Shown here in pieces: positions 47,385 through 56,076 of a stretch of 64,000 nt of DNA. Origin of the DNA: an uncultured Candidatus Nitrosopumilus sp. (GTDB lineage Archaea > Thermoproteota > Nitrososphaeria > Nitrososphaerales > Nitrosopumilaceae); contig OX638319.1 in assembly GCA_951812655.1 (NCBI GenBank), positions 558,001 to 622,000 on the forward strand, written 5' to 3'. A model generated the notes under the pieces. That model made no database searches. It worked only from the letters and a program-made list of their open reading frames with translations, and was not told where the DNA came from. A program made the translations under genes and the position numbers. Within the stretch, counting starts at the first letter, position 1. Each line of letters opens with the position of its first letter.

Positions 47385-48032
47385 TTAAAAGACGTAGTTA
47401 GAATTTCCACCATCAAAGTTTATTGTTGTTCCTGTTAGATATTTTATATCGTTTTCAATGACTGCTTTCACAAAATTCCCAATCTCTTCGGGTTTTCCCA
47501 ATCTCTTCATTGGTAGTGTTTTTTCAAATTCCTTAACATTTTCTATCAATTGTTGAGTTCTGTCTGTGTTGATTGGACCTGGCGCTATGTTGATGCAGTT
47601 GATGTTTCTTTGAGCATATTCCTTGCTCAACACTTTGAAAACTTCTGCAAATGCTGCTCTATATGCTGAAGAAATTATTAATTTTTCGTTTGGTTCTTTT
47701 ATCACGTTTGAGCTTATCAAAAATATGAATCCTCCATCGTTGACTTTTATTTTTTGTAGAATTATGCAAAATCCCAAAAATAGTTGGTTGTGATATCTGT
47801 TCCAATCGTTTTCGGTAATGGTTGAGAATGGCTTTGGATCTGGTCCTCCCGTATTTAGAACTAGGATGTCTGTTTCATCGTGTTCATCTAAAAATTTTTT
47901 TACGCTGTTCAAGTCAGAAGTGTCGATATTATCTTTAGATGCTGCAAAAACATCAACCTGCATTGTGGCAAGTGAATCGGAAATTGCTTTTCCTATTCCT
48001 CGTGAACCTCCAAGAATAATGGCTTTGGTCAT
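47385..48032 (-). CDS. SDR-family oxidoreductase
   Basis: A 215-residue short-chain dehydrogenase. AIILGGSRGIGKAIS is the nucleotide-binding TGxxxGIG-like motif, LNTGGPDP replaces NAG, SSAYRAAF carries a Tyr but the usual Lys four positions later is missing (YRAAF), and INIAPGPINTDR follows. The degenerate YxxxK weakens a catalytic role. I chose ATG at 48032 rather than TTG at 48044. Convergent with the MIP18 gene (2-bp gap). Confidence 0.78.
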   Translation of the reverse strand: MTKAIILGGSRGIGKAISDSLATMQVDVFAASKDNIDTSDLNSVKKFLDEHDETDILVLNTGGPDPKPFSTITENDWNRYHNQLFLGFCIILQKIKVNDGGFIFLISSNVIKEPNEKLIISSAYRAAFAEVFKVLSKEYAQRNINCINIAPGPINTDRTQQLIENVKEFEKTLPMKRLGKPEEIGNFVKAVIENDIKYLTGTTINFDGGNSNYVF

Positions 48033-48057
48033 CTGTTTTCTCAATAATACTAGATGA

Positions 48058-48318
48058 TTAAATTTCTTTTATCTCTGTTATTGAACCTAAAACTGAATCC
48101 ATTTGTATGATTGCTTTTTTTTCATTCCATCCTAATGCAACATACCAATCCCCTGCATCTTCATGATACTTTGTCTCAAGGGTTTTGATGTCTTCTGGTC
48201 TGATGTTGTATTTTTTTACAATACCTGAGATAGATAGTGCGATAGCATCCTTTTCTTTTTCTAGACGCCTTTTCATCAATCCGATTCCTGGACTCATACC
48301 ATACGTGTTTTGTCTCAT
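48058..48318 (-). CDS. Hypothetical protein (86 aa)
   Basis: A small soluble protein starting MRQNTYGMSPGIGLMKRRLEKEKD with an amphipathic middle and a WYVALGWNEKKAIIQMDSVLG strand region. No family recognised. It sits 25 bp upstream of the SDR gene on the same strand, so they may be co-transcribed. Confidence 0.65.
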   Translation of the reverse strand: MRQNTYGMSPGIGLMKRRLEKEKDAIALSISGIVKKYNIRPEDIKTLETKYHEDAGDWYVALGWNEKKAIIQMDSVLGSITEIKEI

Positions 48319-48414
48319 TTAATATAGTTAATTCGAATGGTTTCATTCACGTTCAAGAATTTCCATTTTTATGAATTACTATGTTTCAAATAACCCAATT
48401 TCAAAAGAAACAAA

Positions 48415-49008
48415 GTGAAATTAAACCAAATTCTCTCCAATTCTATTTTCGGAAAATCTGGCACCATGGTTTCATTGGTATCGATTCTGGCGGTTATTGG
48501 CCCTATTGTTATTGTATCTGCAGGATTTTGGGATGCGATTTCGCATCTCCAGCAAGAACCCGAATTTTTCTGGAGTCCTTCACACATTGTGGTTTATTTT
48601 GGAGTCGCTATCACTGCATGCGCTGCTATTGTTGGTTGTATCTTATTGTTTAAAAAATCAGTACGTGGTTCACTCAAAACAGGAATTAATCTTGTTATCA
48701 TTGGTTCTGTAATTCAGATCATTGCAGGTTTTGGTGATTCTTTGTCTCATGATCTCTTTGGAATCGATGGATTAATTTCGTGGTCGCATCAACCCCTTGA
48801 ATTTGGTTTAGTACTGGCCTCATTAGGTTCTGTTCTGATACTGAAAAACAGAGAATATACCAAACTCAAAACTTTTCTTCCTTTCTCAATTACAGCTTTC
48901 TTGTTTTTTACTACGTGGTTGATTTTTAATTTGGTTTTGGTTTTTGGACATACCGTACAATGTATTCAGATCTACGAAATATTTGCCTCAGGTTGTTCAA
49001 TCCTATAA
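48415..49008 (+). CDS. Hypothetical integral membrane protein (197 aa)
   Basis: Five or six hydrophobic helices, e.g. MVSLVSILAVIGPIVIVSAGF, VVYFGVAITACAAIVGCILL, and a C-terminal LFFTTWLIFNLVLVFGH. Conserved-looking His and Asp residues (SPSHIVVYFG, GDSLSHDLFG, WSHQPLEFG) fall at helix ends and could bind metal. No family assigned with confidence. Starts with GTG at 48415; a downstream ATG at 48466 is possible. The 3' end overlaps the convergent gene by 37 bp. Confidence 0.65.
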   Translation: MKLNQILSNSIFGKSGTMVSLVSILAVIGPIVIVSAGFWDAISHLQQEPEFFWSPSHIVVYFGVAITACAAIVGCILLFKKSVRGSLKTGINLVIIGSVIQIIAGFGDSLSHDLFGIDGLISWSHQPLEFGLVLASLGSVLILKNREYTKLKTFLPFSITAFLFFTTWLIFNLVLVFGHTVQCIQIYEIFASGCSIL

Positions 49009-49463
49009 TTTTTTATTTTAAAATATGATGCAATTATGATTATGATTGCACCCACAAATGTAATTATTCCTGATGGATACATTTTTTGTGAATTAGTATT
49101 GCCAAATTCCATCTGAATGTTTATAGGTTCTTTTGAAACGTTGGAAATTTTTAATGTGTACATGCCTGTTTGAGTGAAATCAAAATACCCTACTGACATT
49201 TTCGTCTGAATTTTTTGTTCTTGTATTATGCTGTTTTTTGAATCTAGTACTTGAACAAATATTTCATTTCCGGAAAATTCTGGCATATAAAATTTGTAAT
49301 ATCCTATATCTGTACCCACAAACTCTGTTTTCGTTTCAAACGAATTTAATTTTTCCAACAATATTGAATCATATTTTTTTTCGGTTTCGTTAAAAATTAA
49401 TGATGTCCAAATGACTCCTATAATCAACAATGCCAGCCCAATTTTTAACGCCGAATTCTTCAT
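48972..49463 (-). CDS. Hypothetical protein with two terminal membrane helices
   Basis: A 163-residue protein with an N-terminal signal or anchor helix (LKIGLALLIIGVIWTSLIF), an extracellular beta-rich core of about 100 residues with Ser/Thr/Asn, and a C-terminal helix GIITFVGAIIIIIASYF. The layout resembles short anchored surface proteins. No motif is recognised. It lies 39 bp from the tRNA-Arg 3' end on the same strand and overlaps the convergent membrane gene by 37 bp. Confidence 0.65.
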   Translation of the reverse strand: MKNSALKIGLALLIIGVIWTSLIFNETEKKYDSILLEKLNSFETKTEFVGTDIGYYKFYMPEFSGNEIFVQVLDSKNSIIQEQKIQTKMSVGYFDFTQTGMYTLKISNVSKEPINIQMEFGNTNSQKMYPSGIITFVGAIIIIIASYFKIKNYRIEQPEANIS

Positions 49464-49502
49464 TTTATCAATAGAAAAATCGTTTGCTTAATAAGATATC
49501 TC

Positions 49503-49577
49503 AGGACTCGGAGGGCTTCGATCCCTCGACCTAGCGGTTCGAAGCCGCTCGCACTATCCAGACTGTGCAACGAGTCC
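49503..49577 (-). tRNA. tRNA-Arg (anticodon TCG)
   Basis: A 75-nt cloverleaf on the minus strand. Acceptor GGACTCG pairs with CGAGTCC. The anticodon stem GCGG/CCGC encloses loop CTTCGAA, giving TCG (codon CGA). The T arm is GAGGGATCGAAGCCCTC. No intron and no encoded CCA. Its 5' end lies only about 45 bp before the TTG start chosen for the aminotransferase gene on the opposite strand. Confidence 0.94.
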
Positions 49578-49621
49578 AAACAAGTAAGAATTTAACGGGC
49601 CTAAATATCTGTCTAGATGCT

Positions 49622-50797
49622 TTGAAGGTATCAAAAAAAGTAGTAGGGGTAGAATACGCTATTAGAGATATTGTTTTAGCTGCTCGAGAGGTTGAACAAA
49701 AGGGCATGCAAGTTGACTATCTGAACATTGGAGATCCTGTCCAGTTTGGATTTCAACCTCCTGACAATGTCAAACAAGCTTTGATAACCGCCGTAAACAA
49801 CGGTGATAATTTTTATTCGTCGTCCGAGGGTTTGTTGGAGTTAAGACAGGAAATTGCCAAAAAAGAAAACGCTAAGGGATTGTCCATCACTGCAGATGAC
49901 ATCCTAATTACAAATGGTGTTTCCGAGGGTCTTGATATGGTGATTTCTTCAATTGTTGAAGAGGGCGATGAGGTATTGTTGCCAGGACCATATTATCCAC
50001 CATATGCTTCGTATGTCAGATTACACGGAGGAATACCCGTAGAATTCGGTGTTGACTTGAATAATTCTACTCCGGATATAGATGACATAAAGTCCAAAAT
50101 TACCTCAAAGACCGTTGCCATTTGCTTAATTAGTCCAAATAATCCCACAGGCGTTGTTTTCAATGAAAATTCTCTTAAAAAACTCGTTGATGTCGCAAAT
50201 GAACATAATCTGTACATAATTTGTGATGAAATTTATGATCAAATAATATTCGATGACAAGTTTGTCGGAATTGGTAAAGTTGCAGGAAATTCCCCTGTAA
50301 TCGTGTTAAACGGATTTTCAAAAGTCCATCTGATGTCTGGTTGGAGAATAGGATACATTGCATTCAACAACTCTCCTCAGCTTCGAGAGTTACGTGAGCA
50401 TCTACCTAAGTTAGCTAGAGTAAGGATTGCAACAAGTCTTCCAGTGCAATATGCCGCATTAGAGTCTCTTCGTGGACCTCAAGACTATGTACATGATTTT
50501 GTTTCAGAAATTAAGAAGCATAGAGATCTAGTTGTAAGGAGAATTAATGAAATGCCCGGCCTGTCATGTCCAAATCCTAAAGGTGCATTTTATGCATTTC
50601 CAAAAATTGAAGATAACAGATTTGGAAATGACAAAGAATTTGTTACAAAGCTACTTGAACAAAAGGGAGTACTTACAGTTCACGGTTCTGGATTCGGCCA
50701 ACAATATGGAAATGGTCATTTTAGGCTGGTCTATCTTCCAAATCTTGAGACTTTGGATTCTGCAATGAATAAAATCCAAGAATTCGTTAGTCAATAA
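49622..50797 (+). CDS. PLP-dependent aminotransferase (class I/II, alanine aminotransferase-like)
   Basis: A protein of about 391 residues of aminotransferase fold type I. It has YLNIGDPVQFGFQPP, NGVSEGLDMVISS, SPNNPTGVVFNE, CDEIYDQI and the PLP lysine motif NGFSKVHLMSGWRIGYI. Sequence style suggests an alanine- or aspartate-type transaminase. An upstream in-frame GTG at 49565 lies inside tRNA-Arg, so I prefer TTG at 49622; a TATA-like taaatatc lies just before. Its end overlaps the convergent FMN-binding gene by 7 bp. Confidence 0.88.
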   Translation: MKVSKKVVGVEYAIRDIVLAAREVEQKGMQVDYLNIGDPVQFGFQPPDNVKQALITAVNNGDNFYSSSEGLLELRQEIAKKENAKGLSITADDILITNGVSEGLDMVISSIVEEGDEVLLPGPYYPPYASYVRLHGGIPVEFGVDLNNSTPDIDDIKSKITSKTVAICLISPNNPTGVVFNENSLKKLVDVANEHNLYIICDEIYDQIIFDDKFVGIGKVAGNSPVIVLNGFSKVHLMSGWRIGYIAFNNSPQLRELREHLPKLARVRIATSLPVQYAALESLRGPQDYVHDFVSEIKKHRDLVVRRINEMPGLSCPNPKGAFYAFPKIEDNRFGNDKEFVTKLLEQKGVLTVHGSGFGQQYGNGHFRLVYLPNLETLDSAMNKIQEFVSQ

Positions 50798-51192
50798 TTC
50801 CAAACTGTAAACTTTTTTGGAATTATTTCTATTATGCAATCTGTATCGTTTAATAGTTCAATTGCAGATTTACCATCCAAAGACTCAAAGTATCGTAAAA
50901 GAATCTTTTTCGCAATAGTCTTAACTTTGTTTTCTTCTAAAATTAGATTTGCGTTTCCTTTGACCAAAACACCGTAAATATTTGGAGCGTTAATTCCAAC
51001 ATCTATGCAGCATGAGACCTGACTGTTTTTCTTTACATTTTTTGCTTTTGCCGTTTTTGTGTTTGTCCCAATGTAGAATTTCTTTCCGCTGTATCTGTAC
51101 CATACAGGTACGATGTGTGGAACTTTATCTCCATCAACTGTCGCTAGTCGTAAAATCTTTTGATCTTTTAGAAATTCATCCCTTTTGGTCAT
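50791..51192 (-). CDS. Pyridoxamine-phosphate-oxidase-related flavin/F420-binding protein
   Basis: A 133-residue split-barrel protein. FLKDQKILRLATVDGDKVPHIVPVWYRYSGKKFYIGT is the typical start, and the VSCCIDVG strand follows. Such short proteins bind FMN, heme or F420. The presence of an F420-reducing enzyme gene next door suggests an F420 link, but this is inference. It overlaps the small membrane gene upstream by 17 bp. Confidence 0.8.
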   Translation of the reverse strand: MTKRDEFLKDQKILRLATVDGDKVPHIVPVWYRYSGKKFYIGTNTKTAKAKNVKKNSQVSCCIDVGINAPNIYGVLVKGNANLILEENKVKTIAKKILLRYFESLDGKSAIELLNDTDCIIEIIPKKFTVWNY

Positions 51193-51409
51193 TTTTCCTA
51201 AATCCTAACAATACCATGAATATCCCAAATCCGATCATCGCAACAGAAACCTTTTCGTTTGTGAATTCACTATTGTACAAAAATTCCTCCACAAAATCTA
51301 TTCCCCATATCAACAATTGCTGAATAAGCACCGTTCCACCCATCACACAAAAAAGCACTCCGATCGCAGAAAACCAATTCCTGCCTCGTCTGTAGTGTTC
51401 GTGACTCAT
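51176..51409 (-). CDS. Small membrane protein (77 aa)
   Basis: A 77-residue protein with two transmembrane helices (FSAIGVLFCVMGGTVLIQQLLI and VSVAMIGFGIFMVLLGF) and a basic tail. No family recognised. It is 19 bp downstream of the F420-reductase gene and overlaps the following gene by 17 bp, so the three likely form one operon. Confidence 0.68.
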   Translation of the reverse strand: MSHEHYRRGRNWFSAIGVLFCVMGGTVLIQQLLIWGIDFVEEFLYNSEFTNEKVSVAMIGFGIFMVLLGFRKNDQKG

Positions 51410-51428
51410 GATAAGTGATAAAGTGGAC

Positions 51429-52100
51429 TTAGATAATTTTGATGCCCGGATTCTTTATCTTATTTCTAATCATTGCATTCAGTAGCAATGGTGTACACAT
51501 TTCTGCAAGATATGACAATTCTATTGGGCCTAAGTAAATAGATCTTAGTCCTTTGATCTCATCGATTAGACTATTCACTACTCCAACAGACTCTTTGTCA
51601 TCTCCACAAACAAAGATATCATAATCAAGAGATAGTGTTGGGTTGATCAGTTTTTTTTCAGAGATTACATGAAATGCTGAAACGAGTTTTGATTTGTCTT
51701 TCATATGTTCTGAAACTAGTTTGTATGAAAATGGCTTGTCATCTTTAATCGAAACACATTCGAATCCAACATCTGTTTTTGTCATGGGTACAATCGGAGA
51801 TACGACAACACAACTGTCCTTAACTTCAGATAGAATTCCAGAGCATACCGAATCAATATTTTCATATGGAATTGACAATATCAAAACATCACTTTCTTTT
51901 GCAACTGAAACATTGTCATTTCCAGAAATGCTTCCCTTAATTTCACCAAAAGCTTCTTTTGCAAGATTTGTATATTCTACCGCTGACTCAGATGCTCTTG
52001 CGGCATCTCTAGAGCCAACAATCACGTCATTGTTTTGAGACCATCTAAGGGCAAATCCTTTTCCCATTCCACCAGTCCCTCCGATTATTCCAACTTTCAT
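51429..52100 (-). CDS. npdG: F420-dependent NADP reductase (Fno/NpdG)
   Basis: A 223-residue protein starting MKVGIIGGTGGMGKGFALRW, a Rossmann GxGxxG-like motif that binds NADP, followed by NDVIVGSRDAARA and the F420-binding half. The enzyme moves hydride between NADPH and coenzyme F420. I chose ATG at 52100; longer frames upstream would overlap the divergent gene at 52152. Coenzyme F420 use is established for ammonia-oxidising archaea. Confidence 0.88.
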   Translation of the reverse strand: MKVGIIGGTGGMGKGFALRWSQNNDVIVGSRDAARASESAVEYTNLAKEAFGEIKGSISGNDNVSVAKESDVLILSIPYENIDSVCSGILSEVKDSCVVVSPIVPMTKTDVGFECVSIKDDKPFSYKLVSEHMKDKSKLVSAFHVISEKKLINPTLSLDYDIFVCGDDKESVGVVNSLIDEIKGLRSIYLGPIELSYLAEMCTPLLLNAMIRNKIKNPGIKII

Positions 52101-52151
52101 GACTACCTGTCTGTCAATGTTATTATTATCTCTATTTAAAATCGGTTCAAA

Positions 52152-52775
52152 TTGGGACAGATTATTTTTCTTAGACATGGTCAAGCAAAAAACAACACTG
52201 ATAGAGTGTTGGCAGGACGAACAGAAGGCATTCCATTGACCGATATAGGAGTCAAACAAGCAAAGCACACTGCTGAGCTGCTTGAACACATGAACATTTC
52301 CGCAATCTACTCAAGCCCAATTCAAAGAGCAAAGCACACTGCAGAGATCGCTGGTCAGCATAATTCCGTTGACGTTACAATTGATGATCGGTTAATTGAA
52401 CTGGATATGGGAAAATTTACTGGAATGCCATATGATGAAATTATTAACAGTCATGGTAATGTCTTCATGAAATTCTACAATGGAGAGCTAGAAATTGCTC
52501 ACAATGGCGTAGAGACCTTTTTTGATGTTAAAAAACGAGTTTTGGGCATTGTCGATCATGTTATAGATAAACATCCTGATGAAAACGTCGTACTTGTTAC
52601 TCACATGGATCCAATCAAGGCAATGCTTTCTACAATAGTGGATTTGTCTGCTACGAATCTATTTGAGTTGATTATTGCAAATGCCTCTTTGAATATATTC
52701 AGAGAAAAAGATCAAAAATTCTCTCTATCTGGACTGAATGTGATGCATCCTTCGCGATTCGATCAGAACTGGTAA
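52152..52775 (+). CDS. Histidine phosphatase family protein
   Basis: A 207-residue phosphoglycerate-mutase-like protein. FLRHGQAKNNTDRVLAGRTEG gives the catalytic RHG, SSPIQRAKHTAEIA the phosphate-binding arginine, and VTHMDPIKAML the second catalytic histidine. Substrate unknown; cobalamin or sugar phosphates are possible. The start is TTG at 52152. It lies 56 bp upstream of the oxidase operon. Confidence 0.88.
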   Translation: MGQIIFLRHGQAKNNTDRVLAGRTEGIPLTDIGVKQAKHTAELLEHMNISAIYSSPIQRAKHTAEIAGQHNSVDVTIDDRLIELDMGKFTGMPYDEIINSHGNVFMKFYNGELEIAHNGVETFFDVKKRVLGIVDHVIDKHPDENVVLVTHMDPIKAMLSTIVDLSATNLFELIIANASLNIFREKDQKFSLSGLNVMHPSRFDQNW

Positions 52776-52790
52776 TTAGTAATCTTGAAA

Positions 52791-52801
52791 ACCCTTAAAT
52801 A
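52791..52801 (+). promoter_or_regulatory. TATA-like box of the terminal oxidase operon
   Basis: The sequence acccttaaata is about 30-40 bp upstream of the ATG at 52832, implying a leader of roughly 5-12 nt. It is one of the clearest TATA-like elements in the window, as expected for a highly expressed respiratory operon. Confidence 0.55.
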
Positions 52802-52831
52802 GAAATTAAAGTCCACGTCATTCAATCGCTA

Positions 52832-53092
52832 ATGAAGAAGTTTGTTGTACCACTCTTAGTATTGGCAGCTCTGGCAATAGTGCCAGCAATAGATTTGGCA
52901 TTTGCTGCAGGGGATGAACCTGGAGAATATCTTGATCGTAGAGTGCTTATTTGGAATTTATTTTATAGATTAATGACCGTCGGATTTACCGTCGGTGCAG
53001 TTGTATCTGGAACAATGATTTGGCAAGTTTGGAGATTCAGAGAATCTCATCCAAAGGCCAAGCCAACTCCATACGAGGGAACTGACTGGTAG
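52832..53092 (+). CDS. Terminal oxidase subunit II, N-terminal membrane part (split gene)
   Basis: An 86-residue protein: signal-type helix (FVVPLLVLAALAIVPAIDLAFA), then a transmembrane helix (LMTVGFTVGAVVSGTMIWQVW) and RFRESHPKAKPTPYEG. The second helix plus RFRE and the Pro-rich tail resemble the first transmembrane segment of a normal cytochrome oxidase subunit II. The next gene, 2 bp downstream, starts with the second helix and holds the CuA domain. I interpret the pair as a split subunit II, as seen in relatives of this group; this is inference from order and motifs. Confidence 0.72.
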   Translation: MKKFVVPLLVLAALAIVPAIDLAFAAGDEPGEYLDRRVLIWNLFYRLMTVGFTVGAVVSGTMIWQVWRFRESHPKAKPTPYEGTDW

Positions 53093-53094
53093 AA

Positions 53095-53526
53095 ATGAGT
53101 GGACATTCTAATTGGCCTGAATGGGTTTATGTCGGAGTTGTAATCGCATTGATGTGTTGGGTCGGTGCAGAAGCTTGGGAGGCTGAAAGATTAGTTGAGC
53201 ACGTTCCTGCAGACGCAAAAACAATCATAGTTACAGGACAACAGTGGTTCTGGACGTTTGAACATGAGGATGGTACCAAAGAAATAGGTGAGTTGCATGT
53301 TGAAAAAGGCAAGGCTTACAAGTTTGAAATACATTCAAAAGATGTCAATCACGCTTTTAACATTCACGATTACGTAGTTTTGATGGATGCAATTCCTGGC
53401 AGAGTCAATACTGTTTGGTTTGCACCAATGGAAGTTGGCACACATGATATCCAATGTAGAGAGTATTGTGGATTAATTCATTATAACATGAGAGGTACAT
53501 TAATTGTGGAGGAACCATCATCTTGA
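53095..53526 (+). CDS. Terminal oxidase subunit II, CuA domain
   Basis: A 143-residue protein with one N-terminal helix (WVYVGVVIALMCWVGAEAW) and a cupredoxin domain. QQWFWTFEH is the aromatic region, and the CuA ligands are visible: His86, Cys121, Cys125, His129 and Met132 (CREYCGLIHYNM), with Glu123 between the cysteines. It accepts electrons from copper proteins and passes them to heme a in subunit I. It has no cytochrome c domain, fitting a plastocyanin-like donor. Confidence 0.93.
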   Translation: MSGHSNWPEWVYVGVVIALMCWVGAEAWEAERLVEHVPADAKTIIVTGQQWFWTFEHEDGTKEIGELHVEKGKAYKFEIHSKDVNHAFNIHDYVVLMDAIPGRVNTVWFAPMEVGTHDIQCREYCGLIHYNMRGTLIVEEPSS

Positions 53527-53566
53527 TAACGCTTTTATCTCAATTTATTATTGAGGGGATTATCTA

Positions 53567-55093
53567 ATGGTTCTAGAATTACAAAAGCCACGACCTATCT
53601 GGCAAATTATGTTCTCAACGCATCATACTGATGTAGGTTTATTGTACTTGATAATGTCACTTGGATTTTTGTTCCTGGGTGGTGCATTGGCTCTTGTAAT
53701 CAGAGCTGAGTTGTTCCTACCTGGTGCACAAATAATTGGTGATGCTATGACGTTTAACAGAATCTTTACGGTTCACGGCACAACTTTGATTTTCTTGTTT
53801 ATCATTCCATTTGCATCTGCAGTTGGTAACTACTACGTTCCAATAATGGTTAGATACAAGGATATGGCATATCCAAAGCTTAACGCAATTGCGTTTTGGC
53901 TGATTCCTCCTGGTGGAGCCCTTATCTGGTTAGGGTTTGCAGATTTTACATGGTATGCAACTCCGCCATATTCTATCATCAGTGCACCTGGTCCTGCTGC
54001 AGACATGTGGATCTTTGGACTAAAGATACTGGGTATTTCGTCAGTACTTGGCGCAATCAACTTTGTGGTTACAATTCTGAAGTGCAAACATCCTGACATG
54101 TCCATTGGGCAAGTTCCGTTGTTGGCATGGTCTTTCTTGTCTTCTTCTTTGATTATTCTTGTTGCCATTCCAACATTTGCAGCAGCACTTCTGATGCTGT
54201 TAACAGACAGGCTTGGTGTAAGCGGATTCTTTAATCCTGTAATGGGAGGAGATCCAATTGCATATGCACATTTGTTCTGGTTTACATTCCATCCTGAGGT
54301 CTATGTGTTGGTAATTCCTGCAATCGGTATGATGTATGAAATAATTCCAAGATTCTCTAGAAAACCAATATACAGTTTCAATTCTGGTATCTTTGCATTT
54401 GTTTTGCTATCTATAGTCGGATTTTCATCATGGGCACATCACATGTATGCAACCGGCATGTCCTTCACTGAAAAAACAGTCTTCATGGTAGGTACTTTGG
54501 CAGCAGTTCCAGCATCCGCAATGCACGTCTTCAACTTTATTGCAACCATGTGGAATGGTAGAATCAAATTCGCCACGCCAATGATGTGGGCAGTTGGAGG
54601 AATTGCATTATTCTTCTCTGCAGGTGCAGGAGGTGTGGCAAACGCAGCCATGCCTTTGGACTTTACAACCCACGATACGTACTGGGTAGTCGGTCACTTC
54701 CACCTCTTTGTGATGGGAACTATCGCGTTTGGTTCAATTGGATTCGTCTACTACATGTTCCCATATGTAACAGGTAGAATGTATAATGAGACCATGGGTA
54801 AGGTACACTTTATCTTGTCATTTATCGGAACCGTTCTAGTATTCTTTACACAACACGTACTTGGCCTGTATGGAATGCCAAGAAGAATCTTTGATTATCC
54901 GCCAATTCCAGAATGGATTGCAATGAACCAAATCGTAACAGTAGGTGCTATGGTTATTGGTGTGAGCATGGCGATCTTCTTGGTGAACATGATTTACAGT
55001 GCAGGCAAAGGAAAACTTGCAAACACAGACGACCCATTCGATCTTGGTGGCAAATACTATTATCCCTTTGAGGCAAAGAACCCATCACATTAG
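53567..55093 (+). CDS. Heme-copper oxidase subunit I
   Basis: A 508-residue protein with 12 expected helices. Heme and CuB ligands are visible: VHGTTLIFLF (helix II), HPEVYVLV (helix VI, with the Glu and Tyr of A1-type oxidases), SWAHHMYATG (helix VII) and VVGHFHLFVMG (helix X). Glu in the HPEV motif suggests an A1-like D channel. This is the catalytic oxygen-reducing and proton-pumping subunit. It lies 40 bp after subunit II and 12 bp before the cupredoxin gene. Confidence 0.96.
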   Translation: MVLELQKPRPIWQIMFSTHHTDVGLLYLIMSLGFLFLGGALALVIRAELFLPGAQIIGDAMTFNRIFTVHGTTLIFLFIIPFASAVGNYYVPIMVRYKDMAYPKLNAIAFWLIPPGGALIWLGFADFTWYATPPYSIISAPGPAADMWIFGLKILGISSVLGAINFVVTILKCKHPDMSIGQVPLLAWSFLSSSLIILVAIPTFAAALLMLLTDRLGVSGFFNPVMGGDPIAYAHLFWFTFHPEVYVLVIPAIGMMYEIIPRFSRKPIYSFNSGIFAFVLLSIVGFSSWAHHMYATGMSFTEKTVFMVGTLAAVPASAMHVFNFIATMWNGRIKFATPMMWAVGGIALFFSAGAGGVANAAMPLDFTTHDTYWVVGHFHLFVMGTIAFGSIGFVYYMFPYVTGRMYNETMGKVHFILSFIGTVLVFFTQHVLGLYGMPRRIFDYPPIPEWIAMNQIVTVGAMVIGVSMAIFLVNMIYSAGKGKLANTDDPFDLGGKYYYPFEAKNPSH

Positions 55094-55105
55094 GAGAAAT
55101 ATGAA

Positions 55106-56074
55106 ATGACTGAAATTAATCCACAAACCGTTTACAGAACAACTCCTGCAAGAACCGGAAAAATGATGGTTATCATGTTAGGAATTTGTATTGTTGGTGG
55201 AGCTATATTCTTCTCAATGTGGGACTATTGGATTTCAGAACCTGCTCCAGTCGTTGCTATGATGGCTGGAAGTAGTGATCATGCTGCTCCTGCAGCTCAA
55301 ACTGGAGTAACCATCACGTCTGATCTTTCATTTATTGAATCCTCTGACTTTAGGACTCTTGCGTTTAACTCGTTGCCCGGTGAACCGGATAATAATCCAA
55401 CTATTAACATGAACGTTGGTGACAAAGTTGTGTTTAATGTGATAAATGATGGAAAATCTTTCCACTCTTTTGGTGTCACAAAAGATGCTGAGGGATTTGG
55501 AGGAATTATTCCTGGAAGTGAAGTTGCTACTGCATCCAATCCACTCAAGGCTGGAGAAAGTGGTTCATCAGAATTTGTTGCAGGTGAGGAGGGAACATAC
55601 TATTACATTTGTACAGTTCCTGGTCATAGGGAACAAGGAATGGTAGGTGAGATAATAATTGGTCCTGCACAAGGTGGTGGTGCCTCTTCTGGTGTGGCCG
55701 CAGCCCCAACAGGAGTATCACATGACTTTACCTTGGACTTTGTAGAATCTGATGATTTCAGAACTTTGGCATTTAATGCATTGCCTGGAGAAGATGGTAA
55801 CAATCCAGAGATTAGAGTAAATTCAGGTGATGAAGTAACAGTCAATTCATCTAACTTAGGTAAATCATTCCATGCCTTTGGGGTTGTCACAAATCCTGAA
55901 GACTTTAACAGTATAATCTGGGATTCTGAGATTGCTTCAATGTCAAGTCCATTAAAATCTGGAGAGGGTGGTAGTGTTACTTTCACTGCTGGTGCACCCG
56001 GGACATACTATTACATCTGTACCGTTCCAGGACATGCATTACAAGGCATGCAAGGCAATTTCATTGTAGAATAA
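55106..56074 (+). CDS. Membrane-anchored protein with two plastocyanin-like domains
   Basis: A 322-residue protein: N-terminal transmembrane helix (MMVIMLGICIVGGAIFFSMW), then two related type-1 copper domains (about residues 70-190 and 205-322). Each keeps His (GKSFHSF, GKSFHAF) and Cys, His, Met (YICTVPGHREQGM, YICTVPGHALQGM). The two halves are clearly an internal duplication. Its position suggests an electron carrier from the quinol-oxidising complex to the oxidase, in line with copper-based respiration in this group. Confidence 0.93.
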   Translation: MTEINPQTVYRTTPARTGKMMVIMLGICIVGGAIFFSMWDYWISEPAPVVAMMAGSSDHAAPAAQTGVTITSDLSFIESSDFRTLAFNSLPGEPDNNPTINMNVGDKVVFNVINDGKSFHSFGVTKDAEGFGGIIPGSEVATASNPLKAGESGSSEFVAGEEGTYYYICTVPGHREQGMVGEIIIGPAQGGGASSGVAAAPTGVSHDFTLDFVESDDFRTLAFNALPGEDGNNPEIRVNSGDEVTVNSSNLGKSFHAFGVVTNPEDFNSIIWDSEIASMSSPLKSGEGGSVTFTAGAPGTYYYICTVPGHALQGMQGNFIVE

Positions 56075-56076
56075 TC

